Source: Tsukamurella pulmonis
GTDB lineage: Bacteria; Actinomycetota; Actinomycetes; Mycobacteriales; Mycobacteriaceae
NCBI RefSeq assembly: GCF_900103175.1
Contig: NZ_FNLF01000002.1
Location: 2,060,136-2,124,135, forward strand
Length of the DNA: 64,000 nt
Direction: 5' to 3'
Positions 9,351-19,735 of the stretch are shown piece by piece. The notes below the pieces were generated by a model. The model was not told the DNA's origin, made no database searches, and saw only the letters and a program-made list of their open reading frames with translations. Numbering within the stretch: position 1 is the first letter of the stretch; each line of letters starts with the position of its first letter. The translations under genes were made by a program, and so were the position numbers.

Positions 9351-9351
<1 letters not shown>
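8140..9351 (-). CDS. gluB: Glutamate-type ABC substrate-binding lipoprotein with C-terminal extension
   Basis: The start overlaps the gluA stop by ATGA. The 403 residues begin with a lipoprotein signal (LLSACGTD, Cys32), then a family 3 solute-binding domain (VVLGTKYDQPGL, MIAATYSIS, FAGPYVTTYQALLVSKK, CSVSGSTSAINV). Two features are odd. The usually invariant SGFDVDV loop reads SGSDVDV, and the protein is about 80 residues longer than its neighbour, owing to an insert TSSTGTKTEKKKGDQ and a C-terminal extension rich in Ala/Pro that contains Cys-Val and a final WCTKAGA. Family is certain; ligand specificity may differ from classic GluB. Confidence 0.9.
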
Positions 9352-10118
<767 letters not shown>

Positions 10119-10124
10119 TGCCTG

Positions 10125-10130
10125 AGCCTA
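10125..10130 (-). promoter_or_regulatory. -10 element of the gluA operon (leaderless arrangement)
   Basis: On the minus strand TAGGCT is followed by six bases (CAGGCA) and the gluA ATG, so the predicted transcription start coincides with the start codon. No Shine-Dalgarno is visible. Confidence 0.6.
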
Positions 10131-10212
10131 TGAGTTGTGAGGTTTCGCTCGCGTTAACTCGGGCGGATTGGTGCCGGAAATCTGCGAGCGGGGTTGATTT
10201 GCCCCCGGCGAT

Positions 10213-10218
10213 TATCCT
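10213..10218 (+). promoter_or_regulatory. -10 element of miaB (leaderless arrangement)
   Basis: TATCCT is followed by GGTGAG and the GTG start of miaB, placing the predicted transcription start at the start codon. Confidence 0.55.
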
Positions 10219-10224
10219 GGTGAG

Positions 10225-11736
10225 GTGATCGAAGCAGCCCCCGTCACCCGAACGTACGAGGTCCGCACCTACGGGTGCCAGATGAACGTGCACGATTCCG
10301 AGCGCCTGTCGGGCTTGCTCGAGGACGCCGGCTACGTCAGGGCGGACGGCGGCGAGCAGGCCGATCTCGTGGTGTTCAACACCTGCGCGGTGCGGGAGAA
10401 CGCCGATAACAAGCTGTACGGCAACCTCAGCCACCTCGCTCCGATCAAGCGCGAGCGGCCGGGCATGCAGATCGCCGTCGGCGGCTGCCTCGCCCAGAAG
10501 GACCGCGGCACCGTCGTGAAGAAGGCCCCGTGGGTCGACGTCGTCTTCGGCACTCACAACATCGGTTCGCTGCCGACGCTGCTCGAGCGCGCTCGCCACA
10601 ACGAGAAGGCCGAGGTCGAGATCAAGGAGGCGCTCGACGCGTTCCCGTCGACGCTGCCCGCCCGCCGCGAGAGCGCGTACGCCGGGTGGGTCTCCATCTC
10701 CGTCGGCTGCAACAACACCTGCACCTTCTGCATCGTGCCGAGCCTGCGCGGCAAGGAGGTCGACCGCCGTCCCGGCGACATCCTGGCCGAGGTGCAGGCC
10801 CTCGTCGACCAGGGCGTCTCCGAGGTCACGCTGCTCGGCCAGAACGTCAACGCCTACGGCGTGAACTTCGCCGACCCCGAGCTCGGCCGCGACAAGGGCG
10901 CCTTCGCCGACCTGCTGCGCGCCTGCGGCCGCATCGAGGGTCTCGAGCGCGTCCGGTTCACGAGCCCGCACCCGGCCGAGTTCACCGACGACGTCATCGA
11001 CGCCATGGCCGAGACGCCGAACATCTGCCCCCAGCTGCACATGCCGCTGCAGTCGGGCTCGGACAAGGTGCTCAAGGACATGCGGCGCAGCTACCGCAGC
11101 ACCAAGTTCCTCGGCATCCTCGAGCGGGTCCGCAACCGCATTCCGCACGCCGCGATCACCACCGACATCATCGTCGGCTTCCCGGGGGAGACCGAGGAGG
11201 ACTTCCAGGCCACGCTCGACGTGGTGGAGAAGGCCCGGTTCAGCTCCGCCTTCACCTTCCAGTACTCGATCCGGCCGGGCACCCCCGCCGCCGAGCTCCC
11301 CGAGCAACTGCCCAAGGCGGTCGTCCAGGAGCGGTACATGCGGCTGATCGAACTCCAGGAGCGGATCACCCTCGAGGAGAACCAGAAGCAGGTGGGGCGC
11401 ACCGTCGAACTGCTGGTGGCGCTCGGTGAGGGCCGCAAGGACGCGGAGACCAACCGCATGTCGGGTCGCGCCCGCGACGGGCGGCTCGTGCACTTCGCCG
11501 GGCGCGAGGACATCCGCCCGGGCGACGTGGTCGAGGTCGAGATCACGGGCGCGGCACCGCACCACCTCGTCGCCGACGCCGGTGTGCTCAGCCACCGCCG
11601 GACGCGTGCGGGCGACAACGTGGAGGCGTCGATCACGCCCGTCACACCGCCTGTCGGCGTCGGGCTGGGGCTGCCGGCGGTCGGTCGTCCCGCGCAGGCC
11701 GCGCAGCCCGCCGCGAACGGCTGCTCGACCTGCTGA
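10225..11736 (+). CDS. miaB: tRNA-2-methylthio-N6-(dimethylallyl)adenosine synthase MiaB
   Basis: This radical-SAM methylthiotransferase of 503 residues has Cys18, Cys54 and Cys88 as the N-terminal UPF0004 cluster ligands and the radical-SAM triad Cys162, Cys166, Cys169 (GCNNTCTFC). A TRAM domain lies near the C-terminus. It adds the 2-methylthio group to i6A37 of tRNAs reading UNN codons, acting after MiaA (encoded at 15126). GTG start. A C-terminal tail of about 45 residues rich in Val/Pro/Ala ends in GCSTC and is longer than the minimal enzyme. Confidence 0.97.
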   Translation: MIEAAPVTRTYEVRTYGCQMNVHDSERLSGLLEDAGYVRADGGEQADLVVFNTCAVRENADNKLYGNLSHLAPIKRERPGMQIAVGGCLAQKDRGTVVKKAPWVDVVFGTHNIGSLPTLLERARHNEKAEVEIKEALDAFPSTLPARRESAYAGWVSISVGCNNTCTFCIVPSLRGKEVDRRPGDILAEVQALVDQGVSEVTLLGQNVNAYGVNFADPELGRDKGAFADLLRACGRIEGLERVRFTSPHPAEFTDDVIDAMAETPNICPQLHMPLQSGSDKVLKDMRRSYRSTKFLGILERVRNRIPHAAITTDIIVGFPGETEEDFQATLDVVEKARFSSAFTFQYSIRPGTPAAELPEQLPKAVVQERYMRLIELQERITLEENQKQVGRTVELLVALGEGRKDAETNRMSGRARDGRLVHFAGREDIRPGDVVEVEITGAAPHHLVADAGVLSHRRTRAGDNVEASITPVTPPVGVGLGLPAVGRPAQAAQPAANGCSTC

Positions 11737-11786
11737 TCGTCGTCTACGACGACCTGTAGGAGACAACGATTGCGTAGGGGTGGACA

Positions 11787-12422
11787 ATGGGTGCCATGAA
11801 CTCCGACAGCGAGAAACCCCGGAGCGCCGAAGAGCTGGAGAACCTGCGCACGCAGGTCGAGTCCGTCGAGCGCAAGCTCGCCGGCGAGTTCCAGGTCGGC
11901 CCCCGCATTCTGGTGGCCGCCGTTGCCGTCGTCGCGGTGATCGGCTCGCTGGCCCTGCCGCACACGGGGTCGGTCACGGGCATCGAGATCGTCACCGGCG
12001 ATCCCCACATCGAGGGCAGCTCGCTGGTCATCGTCTCCAAGATCTTCGTCTGGCTCGAGGTGCTGTTCGGCGTCCTCGCCTCGGGTGCCGCGCTGCTCAC
12101 CCGACGGTGGGTGCTCGCCGTGATCGCGGGCGCGGGCAGCGGCGTCTCCATCGTCTTCGGCCTGCTGTCGGTGTGGTCGCGCCAGACCACGGGCCTGCAC
12201 GGCGAGCCGCCGACGGGTGCGGGGATCGGCCTCTACCTGGGCTGGCTGGCGATGATCGTGCTGGCGGTGGTCTGGATCAAGACGATCTGGGCGCGGACGC
12301 CGTACCAGATCGCCGCCGAGCAGGAGCGTCGCGACGCCTCGACGCAGTGGGACGCCTTCGCGCGGTCGAACCGGATCGGTAACCAGCCGCCCCGCCCGCA
12401 GCGCCCGACCGACCAGTCGTAG
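11787..12422 (+). CDS. Conserved membrane protein (Rv2732c-like)
   Basis: The 211-residue protein has a charged N-terminus predicted to form a short coiled coil (AEELENLRTQVESVERKL), then about four hydrophobic segments (ILVAAVAVVAVIGSLAL, IFVWLEVLFGVLASGAALL, WVLAVIAGAGSGVSIVFGLL, GLYLGWLAMIVLAVVWI) and a polar tail ending QRPTDQS. Its position right after miaB and before a DUF349 gene matches the conserved membrane protein Rv2732c of M. tuberculosis. Function is unknown. Two in-frame ATGs (11787 and 11796) are possible; TAGGGG six bases before the first favours it weakly. Confidence 0.8.
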   Translation: MGAMNSDSEKPRSAEELENLRTQVESVERKLAGEFQVGPRILVAAVAVVAVIGSLALPHTGSVTGIEIVTGDPHIEGSSLVIVSKIFVWLEVLFGVLASGAALLTRRWVLAVIAGAGSGVSIVFGLLSVWSRQTTGLHGEPPTGAGIGLYLGWLAMIVLAVVWIKTIWARTPYQIAAEQERRDASTQWDAFARSNRIGNQPPRPQRPTDQS

Positions 12423-12426
12423 CCGC

Positions 12427-12987
12427 TCAGTCCTCGCCGTGGATCCGCGCGCGCAGCCGCCGGATCAATTCCCGCTCGTCCTCCGGTGCGACGGTGCGCT
12501 CGGGCTCCGCCGCCGGTTCGACGGTGGCCGTGACCAACTCGCCGAGGTAGGTCTCGGGGTGGTCGACGAAGCGCTGCCAGTGCCGGACCAATTCCAGGTC
12601 GCGCCACCGCTCGTTCATCTCCAGCACGGTTTCGGCGCGGAGGAAGAATCCGTGCCGGGCCGTCCGAGGCCCGCGCCGCATCGCCAGGCCCCGATGGGTC
12701 AGGTGCAGGCGCAGCGCCTCGCCGAGCGGCGTCTTCTCGGTGTCCAGGTTGCCGCCCAGGACCGCTGCGCGGCCGCCCCGCGCATCCAGGCCGAACCGCT
12801 CCGCGATCGCTTCCACGAGGGTGGACTTGCCGGAGCCGTTCTCACCGACGACGAAGGTCACCGGCGCGGTCAGTGGGACGGTCGCGCCGCCGATCAGCGG
12901 CCCCAGCGCCGGGACCCGGTGGACCCAGCGGGGGAGGCCGGCGCCCTCGGCGCCGACGGAGAAGCCGTCGGCGAACAGGGAGGCCAC
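12427..12987 (-). CDS. AAA/ABC-type ATPase, apparently internally deleted
   Basis: The protein has 186 residues. Walker A GENGSGKST is at residues 48-56 in the context typical of small actinobacterial AAA ATPases (PLTAPVTFVVGEN, then LVEAIAERFGLD). Conservation continues to GFFLRAE (114-119) and then jumps to MNERWRDLELVRHWQRF and HPETYL, which in this family form the extreme C-terminal tail. The expected middle (SHGES-like signature, Walker B LDEPE, ATHSP switch) is absent, so the protein is about 80 residues short. It may be non-hydrolysing or a decaying gene. Convergent with the membrane protein gene (four bases between stops), seven bases downstream of the DUF349 gene. Confidence 0.75.
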   Translation of the reverse strand: MASLFADGFSVGAEGAGLPRWVHRVPALGPLIGGATVPLTAPVTFVVGENGSGKSTLVEAIAERFGLDARGGRAAVLGGNLDTEKTPLGEALRLHLTHRGLAMRRGPRTARHGFFLRAETVLEMNERWRDLELVRHWQRFVDHPETYLGELVTATVEPAAEPERTVAPEDERELIRRLRARIHGED

Positions 12988-12994
12988 CGCCGGA

Positions 12995-14377
12995 TCAGCG
13001 GTCTTCGACGGCGCCCTCGGCCGCGTCGGCCCATTCGCGCCACTGCTGGGCCTGCTCGCGCAGCCGCACGGCGTCCTTGGTCTTGCCGGCCTTCTCGGCC
13101 TTCTCGGCCTGCTCCTCGAACTGCGCGACGCGGTCGCGGAACTGGGCGGCGCGCGCGGCGGCCTCGGGGTCGGTGCGGCGCCATTGGCTGTCGTCCGCGG
13201 CCTTGATCTTCTTCTCCAGCGCGCGGATTCCGGCCTCGAGCGAGCCCATCTGCTCGCGCGGGACCTTGCCGATGGCCTCCCACTTGTCCTGCAGCTCCCG
13301 CAGCGCGGACTTCTGCGCGTTCAGGTTCGAGGCGGACTCGATGCGCGGGGTGTACTCGTCGAGCAGCGCCTGCTTGGCCTTGCCGTTCTCGGCGAACTCG
13401 GCGTCCCGCTCGCCCGCGGCGGCGTTGCGGGCCGAGAAGAACTCGTCCTGGATGCCCTTGAACCGGGCCCACAGGGCGTCGTCGGTGTCGCGGGGCGCGC
13501 GACCGGCGGCCTTCCACTTCGCGAGCAGATCACGGAACTTCGCCGAGGTCTCGCCCCACGACGTGTCGTTCTTGAGCTTCTCGGCCTCGGCGATCAGCTC
13601 CTCCTTGCGCGCCTTGGCGCCGGCGCGCTCGCGGTCGAGCTCGGCGAAGTGCGCGCCGCGGCGCTTGTTGAACGCGTCACGGGCCTTGGAGTAGCGCTTC
13701 CACAGCGCGTCGTCGGTCTTGCGGTCGACGCCCTTGATCGTCTTCCACTCGTCGAGCAGGGCGCGCATCCGGTCGCCGGCCGTCTTCCACTGCGTCGCCT
13801 CGGCGGCGATCTGCTCGGCCTCGGTGGCGAGTGCCTCCTTGCGGGCGATGCCCTCCGCGCGGCTGCGCTCCCGGTCGGCCTGCGCGGTGACGACAGCGGT
13901 ATCCGCGCCCGTGAGCAGTGCGCCGATGCGGGACGCGAGGCCGTCGAGATCACCCACCACAGCGGCGGTGGGGAGCGCGTCGGCGATCTGCTGGGCGGCC
14001 GTGCGGATCTTCTTCGGATCGCCCGTGCCGCTCGCGAGGCGCTCCTCGAGCACCTCGACCTCGGTGGCGAGTTCGTCGTACTTGCGGCCGAAGTGCGCGA
14101 GGCCCTCGGCGGATTCGCCGGCCTGCCAGGAACCCACGGCGCGCTCGCCGCCGGAGGTCACGACGTAGACGGTGCCGTCCTCGTCGACCCGGCCGAACTT
14201 GCTCGGGTCGGAAGCGGGGCGGGTGCGTGGCGCGGCCGCAGCGGCGGGGGCGTGCGGGCGCGGGCCGCCGGGCCGGGGGCCGGGGTGCGGCTTGGGGCCG
14301 GGCCGGGCGCCCGGGACGGGCTTCGGGGCGGCGTTCTCGATCGGAGTGGTCTCGGCGATCGGGTCGTTCTCGGCCAC
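12995..14377 (-). CDS. DUF349 domain-containing protein (Rv2731-like)
   Basis: The 460-residue, almost wholly helical charged protein has an N-terminal Ala/Pro-rich linker followed by repeated DUF349 units, each with the KxLxxEWKxI...DDALWKRYSKARDAFNKRR pattern (three visible repeats around residues 200-360). The C-terminus is again coiled coil. The equivalent M. tuberculosis gene (Rv2731) lies at the same place in the miaB cluster. Molecular role is unknown; the family is often described as Ala/Arg-rich and is widespread in Actinobacteria. The deleted ATPase follows in the same direction, so they are probably co-transcribed. Confidence 0.85.
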   Translation of the reverse strand: MAENDPIAETTPIENAAPKPVPGARPGPKPHPGPRPGGPRPHAPAAAAAPRTRPASDPSKFGRVDEDGTVYVVTSGGERAVGSWQAGESAEGLAHFGRKYDELATEVEVLEERLASGTGDPKKIRTAAQQIADALPTAAVVGDLDGLASRIGALLTGADTAVVTAQADRERSRAEGIARKEALATEAEQIAAEATQWKTAGDRMRALLDEWKTIKGVDRKTDDALWKRYSKARDAFNKRRGAHFAELDRERAGAKARKEELIAEAEKLKNDTSWGETSAKFRDLLAKWKAAGRAPRDTDDALWARFKGIQDEFFSARNAAAGERDAEFAENGKAKQALLDEYTPRIESASNLNAQKSALRELQDKWEAIGKVPREQMGSLEAGIRALEKKIKAADDSQWRRTDPEAAARAAQFRDRVAQFEEQAEKAEKAGKTKDAVRLREQAQQWREWADAAEGAVEDR

Positions 14378-14502
14378 GGGGGTCCCCTTCGTCTGCGCCG
14401 CGCGTCACGGCTGCCGGTCGTCATGGACCCGCACAGCACGCGGGCCCGGCTCCATTCAAGCACTCCGCGGGCGTGCGGGCGCGATCGATTAGCGTTCTTC
14501 TC

Positions 14503-15129
14503 GTGCATGAGTCCTCGCGCGGCCACCGGCCCGTCGCCGTGATCCCCGGCGCCCCGCTGCTCGTTCCCGAGCTGGTGGGCTCCCCGGGCGACCCCGACGC
14601 CGATCGGCTGCGCGCCGCGGTGCTCGCGGCCGGCACCTGGCTCGGTGACCGCGCCCGGAGTTGGCGTGTCGTCGCTTCCAGCCCATTGACCAGGAATGAC
14701 GCCTCCTCGGCAGGGAGCTTCACCGGATTCGGCGTCGATGTCCTGGTCACCGCGGCGCCCGGCGGACCGTCGAACGACCTGCCGCCGAGTGCCACGTGGC
14801 CGGTCCCACTGCTGGTCGCCGCCTGGGTCCGCGGTGCGGCCGCACCGTCGGCCCGCCTCGTCGACGATGACGACGAGGCCGACGGCCTGCTGTTCGTGCT
14901 CGACGGTCCGAACACGCTGACCGCCCGGGCGCCCGGTGGGCACCGTCCCGAGGACGCCGCCGTCTTCGAGGCCCAGGTCGCCGCGGTCAGCGGGGAAGGT
15001 CCCGTGGACGGGCTCGACGAGGCGTGGCGGGCCGCAGCGCTCGCGTGCTCGGGTGCACCGGTGGACGTGCGGTACCGCGACGCACCGTTCGGCGTCGGCT
15101 ACCTGGTCGCGACCGGGGGAGTGCGGTGA
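14503..15129 (+). CDS. Extradiol-dioxygenase-subunit-B-like protein (Rv2728c-like)
   Basis: With the GTG at 14503 the product has 208 residues. The N-terminus [16 protein letters not shown] and the later [17 protein letters not shown] resemble the class III extradiol dioxygenase B-like domain found in Rv2728c, the gene next to miaA in M. tuberculosis. The metal-binding His pair of true dioxygenases is not evident, so catalysis is doubtful. Its TGA overlaps the GTG of miaA (GTGA), indicating coupling. The frame is open far upstream antisense to the DUF349 gene, but conservation begins here. Confidence 0.75.
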   Translation: MHESSRGHRPVAVIPGAPLLVPELVGSPGDPDADRLRAAVLAAGTWLGDRARSWRVVASSPLTRNDASSAGSFTGFGVDVLVTAAPGGPSNDLPPSATWPVPLLVAAWVRGAAAPSARLVDDDDEADGLLFVLDGPNTLTARAPGGHRPEDAAVFEAQVAAVSGEGPVDGLDEAWRAAALACSGAPVDVRYRDAPFGVGYLVATGGVR

Positions 15130-16046
15130 GCCCGCGGCCCATCGCGGTCGTCGGCCCCACCGCGACCGGCAAGTCCGATCTGGCGCTCGATCTGGCGGAA
15201 CGGCTCGGCGGCGAGATCGTCAACATCGACGCGATGCAGATGTACCGCGGCATGGATATCGGGACGGCGAAGCTGCCGGTCGCCGAGCGCCGCGGCATCG
15301 CGCACCATCAGCTCGACGTCCTCGACGTCACCGAGACGGCCACCGTCGCCGCGTACCAGGAGCGCGCCCGCGCCGACGTCGAGTCCCTACTCGCCGCGGG
15401 GCGCACGCCGGTGATCGTCGGCGGCTCGATGATGTACTTCCAGGCCCTGCTCGACGAGTGGCGCTTCCCCGCGACCGATCCTGCGGTACGCGCGCGGTTC
15501 GAGGAGCGCCTCGCCCAGATCGGCCCGCTCGCCCTGCACCGCGAACTCACCGCGCTCGATCCCGCCGCGGGCGCGAAGATCCTCACCACCGACGGGCGTC
15601 GCATCGTCCGCGCCCTGGAGGTCGTGACGATCACCGGCGAGCCCTTCGCGGCCTCGGCGCCGGAGATCGGCCCCGCGCGCTGGGACACGGCCGTCGTCGC
15701 GCTCGACCGCGACACCGGGGAACTCGACGCCCGGATCGACCTGCGCACGCGCCGCATGTTCGACGACGGTCTCGTCGATGAGGTCCGCGCGCTCGAGGCC
15801 TGCGGCCTGCGGGACGGGGTGACGGCGTCGCGCGCGATCGGCTACGCCCAGGTACTCGCCGCGTTCGACGGGGAGTACGACCTCGAGCAGGCGCGCGAGC
15901 TGACGTTCATCGGGACCCGCCGGTACGTCCGGCGCCAGCGCTCCTGGTTCCGGCGCGACCCGCGGGTGGTGTGGCTCGACGCGGCCGCGTCGGACCTCCT
16001 CGGCGGCGCTCTCGCCGCGCACGACGCCCCGCCCTGGCGTCCGTAG
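15126..16046 (+). CDS. miaA: tRNA dimethylallyltransferase MiaA
   Basis: The 306-residue enzyme has the P-loop [11 protein letters not shown] at the N-terminus and the [16 protein letters not shown] motif that binds tRNA A37 and prenyl substrate, with [13 protein letters not shown] and [11 protein letters not shown] further on. It transfers dimethylallyl to A37 of tRNAs, the substrate for MiaB. GTG start overlaps the preceding stop codon. The canonical DS of the DSxQxYR motif is DA here, a small deviation. Confidence 0.96.
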   Translation: MSPRPIAVVGPTATGKSDLALDLAERLGGEIVNIDAMQMYRGMDIGTAKLPVAERRGIAHHQLDVLDVTETATVAAYQERARADVESLLAAGRTPVIVGGSMMYFQALLDEWRFPATDPAVRARFEERLAQIGPLALHRELTALDPAAGAKILTTDGRRIVRALEVVTITGEPFAASAPEIGPARWDTAVVALDRDTGELDARIDLRTRRMFDDGLVDEVRALEACGLRDGVTASRAIGYAQVLAAFDGEYDLEQARELTFIGTRRYVRRQRSWFRRDPRVVWLDAAASDLLGGALAAHDAPPWRP

Positions 16047-16049
16047 ACT
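16044..16049 (+). promoter_or_regulatory. -10 element of dapF overlapping the miaA stop codon
   Basis: TAGACT begins with the TAG stop of miaA and ends seven bases before the dapF ATG, consistent with a separate leaderless dapF transcript. Confidence 0.6.
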
Positions 16050-16056
16050 GGTCGCC

Positions 16057-16935
16057 ATGACGGGTCAGGTGACGGCGGTCGACTTCCTCAAGGGCCATGG
16101 CACGGAGAACGACTTCGTGATCCTCCCGGACCCGGGCGTGGACCTGGACCTCACGCCGGAACTGGTCGCTGCGCTGTGCGACCGGCGCGCCGGCATCGGC
16201 GCCGACGGCGTGCTCCGCGCCGCCCGTGCGGGCGATCTGCTCGACGCGGGCGTGCTGGACGCGCTGCCCGCCGGAGTGCGCCGCGAGGACTGGTTCATGG
16301 ACTACCGCAACTCCGACGGATCGATCGCCGAGATGTGCGGTAACGGCGTCCGCGTCTTCGCCCACTTCCTGGCTGCGAACGCGCTGGTACCCGGGGACGA
16401 GTTCACCGTCGGTTCCCGTGCGGGCGCGAAGCCGGTGCGCGTGCACCACGCCGATCCCGAGACCGCGGAGGTCTCGGTCTCCATGGGGGTTCCCCGCGTC
16501 TTCGGGGAGTCGTCCGCCGGTGTCGACGGTCGCGATCTTGCCGGGATCGCCGTCGACGTGGGCAATCCCCACATCGCCTGCGTCGTCCCCGGGCTGACCG
16601 AGGAGGCCCTCGCGGCGCTTGACGTGGCGAGCGTCCCCACCTTCGATCACGGCCTGTTCCCGCACGGCACCAACGTCGAGATCGTCACCCCGCTCGTGGA
16701 CGGCGGCGTCCACATGCGCGTGCACGAGCGCGGCTCGGGCGAGACCCGTTCCTGCGGCACGGGCACCGTCGCGGCCGCCGTCGCCGCGCTGCGTGCGGCC
16801 GGCCGGGAGACCGGCGCGGTGGACGTGCACGTGCCGGGCGGGACGGTCACCGTCACCGTCGAAGCCGACGGTGCCGTGCTGCGCGGTCCCAGCCGCATCG
16901 TGGCGTCCGGTACAGCGCGCCTCGCGGCGCTCTGA
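16057..16935 (+). CDS. dapF: Diaminopimelate epimerase DapF
   Basis: The 292-residue protein carries both catalytic-cysteine motifs: [14 protein letters not shown] in the N-terminal half and [11 protein letters not shown] in the C-terminal half. It interconverts LL- and meso-diaminopimelate, feeding lysine and peptidoglycan synthesis. There are ten bases between miaA and dapF, with a -10 element of its own. The miaA-dapF-hflX order is as in mycobacteria. Confidence 0.97.
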   Translation: MTGQVTAVDFLKGHGTENDFVILPDPGVDLDLTPELVAALCDRRAGIGADGVLRAARAGDLLDAGVLDALPAGVRREDWFMDYRNSDGSIAEMCGNGVRVFAHFLAANALVPGDEFTVGSRAGAKPVRVHHADPETAEVSVSMGVPRVFGESSAGVDGRDLAGIAVDVGNPHIACVVPGLTEEALAALDVASVPTFDHGLFPHGTNVEIVTPLVDGGVHMRVHERGSGETRSCGTGTVAAAVAALRAAGRETGAVDVHVPGGTVTVTVEADGAVLRGPSRIVASGTARLAAL

Positions 16936-16999
16936 GCGGTTTCGCCCTGCGAAAACTCGCGTGACCCGCACCCGCACGACGTGCGAGAATGGGTCGCAT

Positions 17000-18418
17000 A
17001 TGACACAGACAGATACCTGGGAACCGACCGAAGAGCACCAGCCCACCGTCGGTGAACTCCAACTCCAGGAGCGCTCCTCGCTCCGCCGCGTCGTCGGCCT
17101 CTCGACCGAGCTCGACGACGTCACCGAGGTCGAGTACCGCCAGCTGCGCCTCGAGCAGGTCGTGCTGGTGGGCGTCTGGACCTCCGGCTCGGCCGCGCAG
17201 GCGGACGCCTCGCTCGCCGAGCTCAAGGCCCTCGCCGAGACCGCGGGCTCCGCGGTGCTCGACGGTGTGATCCAGCGTCGCGACCGGCCCGACCCCGCCA
17301 CCTACATCGGCTCCGGCAAGGCGCACGAGCTCCGCGAGATCGTCCTCGCGACCGGCGCCGACACCGTGATCTGCGACGGTGAGCTGACCCCCGCGCAGCT
17401 CAACGCGCTGGAGAAGGTGGTCAAGGTCAAGGTCATCGACCGGACCGCCCTGATCCTCGACATCTTCGCCCAGCACGCCACCTCCCGCGAGGGCAAGGCT
17501 CAGGTCAGCCTCGCGCAGATGGAGTACATGCTGCCCCGGCTGCGCGGCTGGGGTGAGGCCCTGTCCCGGCAGGCGGGCGGCCGCGCCGGCAGCAACGGCG
17601 GTGTGGGCCTGCGCGGTCCCGGTGAGACGAAGATCGAGACCGACCGTCGCCGGATCCGCGAGCGGATGGCCAAGCTGCGACGCGAGATCAAGGGCATGAA
17701 GCAGGCCCGCGACACCAAGCGCGGGGCACGCCGCCGGTCCGGGGTGCCCGCGGTGGCGATCGCGGGCTACACGAACGCGGGCAAGTCCAGCCTGCTCAAC
17801 GCCCTCACCGATGCGGGCGTGCTGGTGCAGAACGCGTTGTTCGCCACCCTCGATCCGACCACTCGGCAGGGCGTGCTCACGGACGGCCGCGATGTGGTCT
17901 TCACCGACACCGTCGGCTTCGTGCGGCACCTGCCCACGCAGCTCGTCGAGGCCTTCCGCTCCACGCTGGAGGAAGTCGTCGACGCGGACCTGCTGCTGCA
18001 CGTCGTCGACGGCAGCGACGTCATGCCGCAGCGCCAGATCGATGCGGTGCGGCACGTGCTGCGTGAGGTCGCGGGCGAACGCGAGGCGTCGTTGCCGCGC
18101 GAGCTGCTGGTGGTCAACAAGATCGACGCGGCCGATCCGCTCGTGTTGGCCCAGCTGCGCGTCGCGCTGCCCGAGGCCGTGTTCGTCTCGGCGCACTCGC
18201 GCGAGGGCGTCGACGAGCTGCTCGCCCGGATGACGGAGCTGATCACCGCCGGCGATGTGCAGGTCACCGCGCTGCTGCCGTACGACCGCGGCGATCTGGT
18301 CGCCCGTATCCACGCCGAGGGGACGATCCTGTCGACGGAGCACGAGGCCGAGGGAACGCGGATCACCGCGCGGGTTCCGGGCGCACTCGCCGGGTTGCTC
18401 GCCGCGTTCGTGTCGTAG
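17000..18418 (+). CDS. hflX: GTPase HflX
   Basis: At 472 residues, the N-terminal HflX domain contains [18 protein letters not shown] and the linker helix [26 protein letters not shown]. The G domain has G1 [15 protein letters not shown]3 [10 protein letters not shown] and G4 NKID. HflX binds the ribosome and splits stalled or heat-damaged 70S particles; in mycobacteria it is linked to macrolide/hypoxia responses. ATG at 17000 chosen because the family N-terminus starts nearby; the frame remains open upstream inside dapF. Confidence 0.95.
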   Translation: MTQTDTWEPTEEHQPTVGELQLQERSSLRRVVGLSTELDDVTEVEYRQLRLEQVVLVGVWTSGSAAQADASLAELKALAETAGSAVLDGVIQRRDRPDPATYIGSGKAHELREIVLATGADTVICDGELTPAQLNALEKVVKVKVIDRTALILDIFAQHATSREGKAQVSLAQMEYMLPRLRGWGEALSRQAGGRAGSNGGVGLRGPGETKIETDRRRIRERMAKLRREIKGMKQARDTKRGARRRSGVPAVAIAGYTNAGKSSLLNALTDAGVLVQNALFATLDPTTRQGVLTDGRDVVFTDTVGFVRHLPTQLVEAFRSTLEEVVDADLLLHVVDGSDVMPQRQIDAVRHVLREVAGEREASLPRELLVVNKIDAADPLVLAQLRVALPEAVFVSAHSREGVDELLARMTELITAGDVQVTALLPYDRGDLVARIHAEGTILSTEHEAEGTRITARVPGALAGLLAAFVS

Positions 18419-18434
18419 GCGGCACAATCGTCGT

Positions 18435-19100
18435 ATGACTGAACCGGTGACCGGGGCCACGGCACGCATGCCGCTGTCCGCCGGGGTGCGCCTGGCGTCC
18501 GCGCTGACGCTGGGGGCAGCCGTGACCGCGGCCGTCGCCGTGATGATCGACCCGGTCCTGGGCGTGCTGAGTGGGATCGCCGTCGCGGCAGCAGTCTTCG
18601 TCGCGATCGGCTGGTGGGTCATGTGGCCCCTGCCCGCGGGCGCGACCCGCGCGACGGTCCAGCGCGAGGACTTCCGGCCGAAGGTCATGGAGCTGGTCGT
18701 GGCAGTGATTGCGCTCAGCGGATTGATCGCGATCGTCGCGCTGATGATCGCCGGTGACTCGGAGAACCGGGACGCCGCCGCGGCCACCGCCCTGATCGCG
18801 GCCTTCGCGGTGTGGGCCGCGCTGCATCTGACGTACGCCACGCAGTACGCGGACCTGTACTACGGCGACCCGGACGACGAACCCGGTGGCATCGACTTCA
18901 ACGGTGAGGATCTGCCCGCGTACCGCGACTTCTTCTACTTCAGCTACAACCTGGGGATGACTTATCAGGTGTCGGACACCTCGGTCTCCTCGCCGGCGAT
19001 CCGCAGCGTGGTGCTGCGGCACTGCCTGCTCTCGTACGTCTTCGGCACCCTGATCCTCGCCACGGCGATCAACCTGGTCGTCGGCATCGTCTCGGGTTAG
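18435..19100 (+). CDS. DUF1345 family membrane protein
   Basis: The 221-residue integral membrane protein has five to six predicted helices. The DUF1345 hallmark is in the C-terminal half: [14 protein letters not shown], then [20 protein letters not shown] and [20 protein letters not shown]. Function is not known. It follows hflX after 16 bases on the same strand and its end overlaps the end of the convergent TetR gene by four bases. Confidence 0.85.
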   Translation: MTEPVTGATARMPLSAGVRLASALTLGAAVTAAVAVMIDPVLGVLSGIAVAAAVFVAIGWWVMWPLPAGATRATVQREDFRPKVMELVVAVIALSGLIAIVALMIAGDSENRDAAAATALIAAFAVWAALHLTYATQYADLYYGDPDDEPGGIDFNGEDLPAYRDFFYFSYNLGMTYQVSDTSVSSPAIRSVVLRHCLLSYVFGTLILATAINLVVGIVSG

Positions 19101-19684
19101 CCGTCGGCGGGCGCGGACGCGCCGTCCAGCAGGAGCTCGACGAGCGCGGCGGCCTTGTCCGGTTGCGGGGGCGTACCGATGATCATGTCCGACCAGAGGA
19201 ACGATTCGGCGATGCGCACGATCGCGTACGCGAGGTCGCCCCGCGCGACGCCCCGGGCGCCGTCGACACCGGGTACGGCGATGTCCGCGAGCCAGTCGTC
19301 CACCCACGCGATCAGGCGCGCCTGGACGACGCTGCCGCCGGACTGCAGCACCCGCATTGCGAATTCCGGCTCGTCCGAGGCGAATCCGGCGAGAGGCGGG
19401 TACTCACGCACCTCGTGCGCGAGCCGGCGGAAGGAGCGCACGAAGGCCGGGCGGTCGCGGACCGGCTCCGCGGCCTCGACGCGGGCGATGGCCTGTGCGA
19501 TGCCCAGCCAGATCGCTTCGCCGACCACCTGCTCGCGCCCCTCGAACCAACGGTAGAGCGTGGCCCGTCCGACGCCCTCCGCTGTGGCGAGCCGCCCCAG
19601 ATCGATGCGGCGACCCTCGCGGAACCACTGTGCGGCGCGACGGATCGCCGCGATCTGCTTGTCAGTCCGCTCCGGATGAGACAT
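19097..19684 (-). CDS. TetR family transcriptional regulator
   Basis: The 195-residue protein has an N-terminal HTH segment ([50 protein letters not shown]) matching the TetR fold. The C-terminal ligand domain is of the type seen beside fatty-acid and steroid genes. It is divergent from the acyl-CoA dehydrogenase pair, with a perfect 6-bp inverted repeat overlapping its own start codon, so it probably represses both itself and the dehydrogenases. The ligand is likely an acyl-CoA by context only. Confidence 0.88.
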   Translation of the reverse strand: MSHPERTDKQIAAIRRAAQWFREGRRIDLGRLATAEGVGRATLYRWFEGREQVVGEAIWLGIAQAIARVEAAEPVRDRPAFVRSFRRLAHEVREYPPLAGFASDEPEFAMRVLQSGGSVVQARLIAWVDDWLADIAVPGVDGARGVARGDLAYAIVRIAESFLWSDMIIGTPPQPDKAAALVELLLDGASAPADG

Positions 19685-19700
19685 ACTTCTATTTTGTCTC
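19678..19700. promoter_or_regulatory. Candidate TetR operator
   Basis: GAGACA (19678-19683) and TGTCTC (19695-19700) form a perfect inverted repeat with an 11-base AT-rich spacer, spanning the TetR start codon and facing the dehydrogenase operon. Confidence 0.6.
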
Positions 19701-19735
19701 GCCAGTGCGAGGGTGTCAACGCGGGGAGGACCCGG

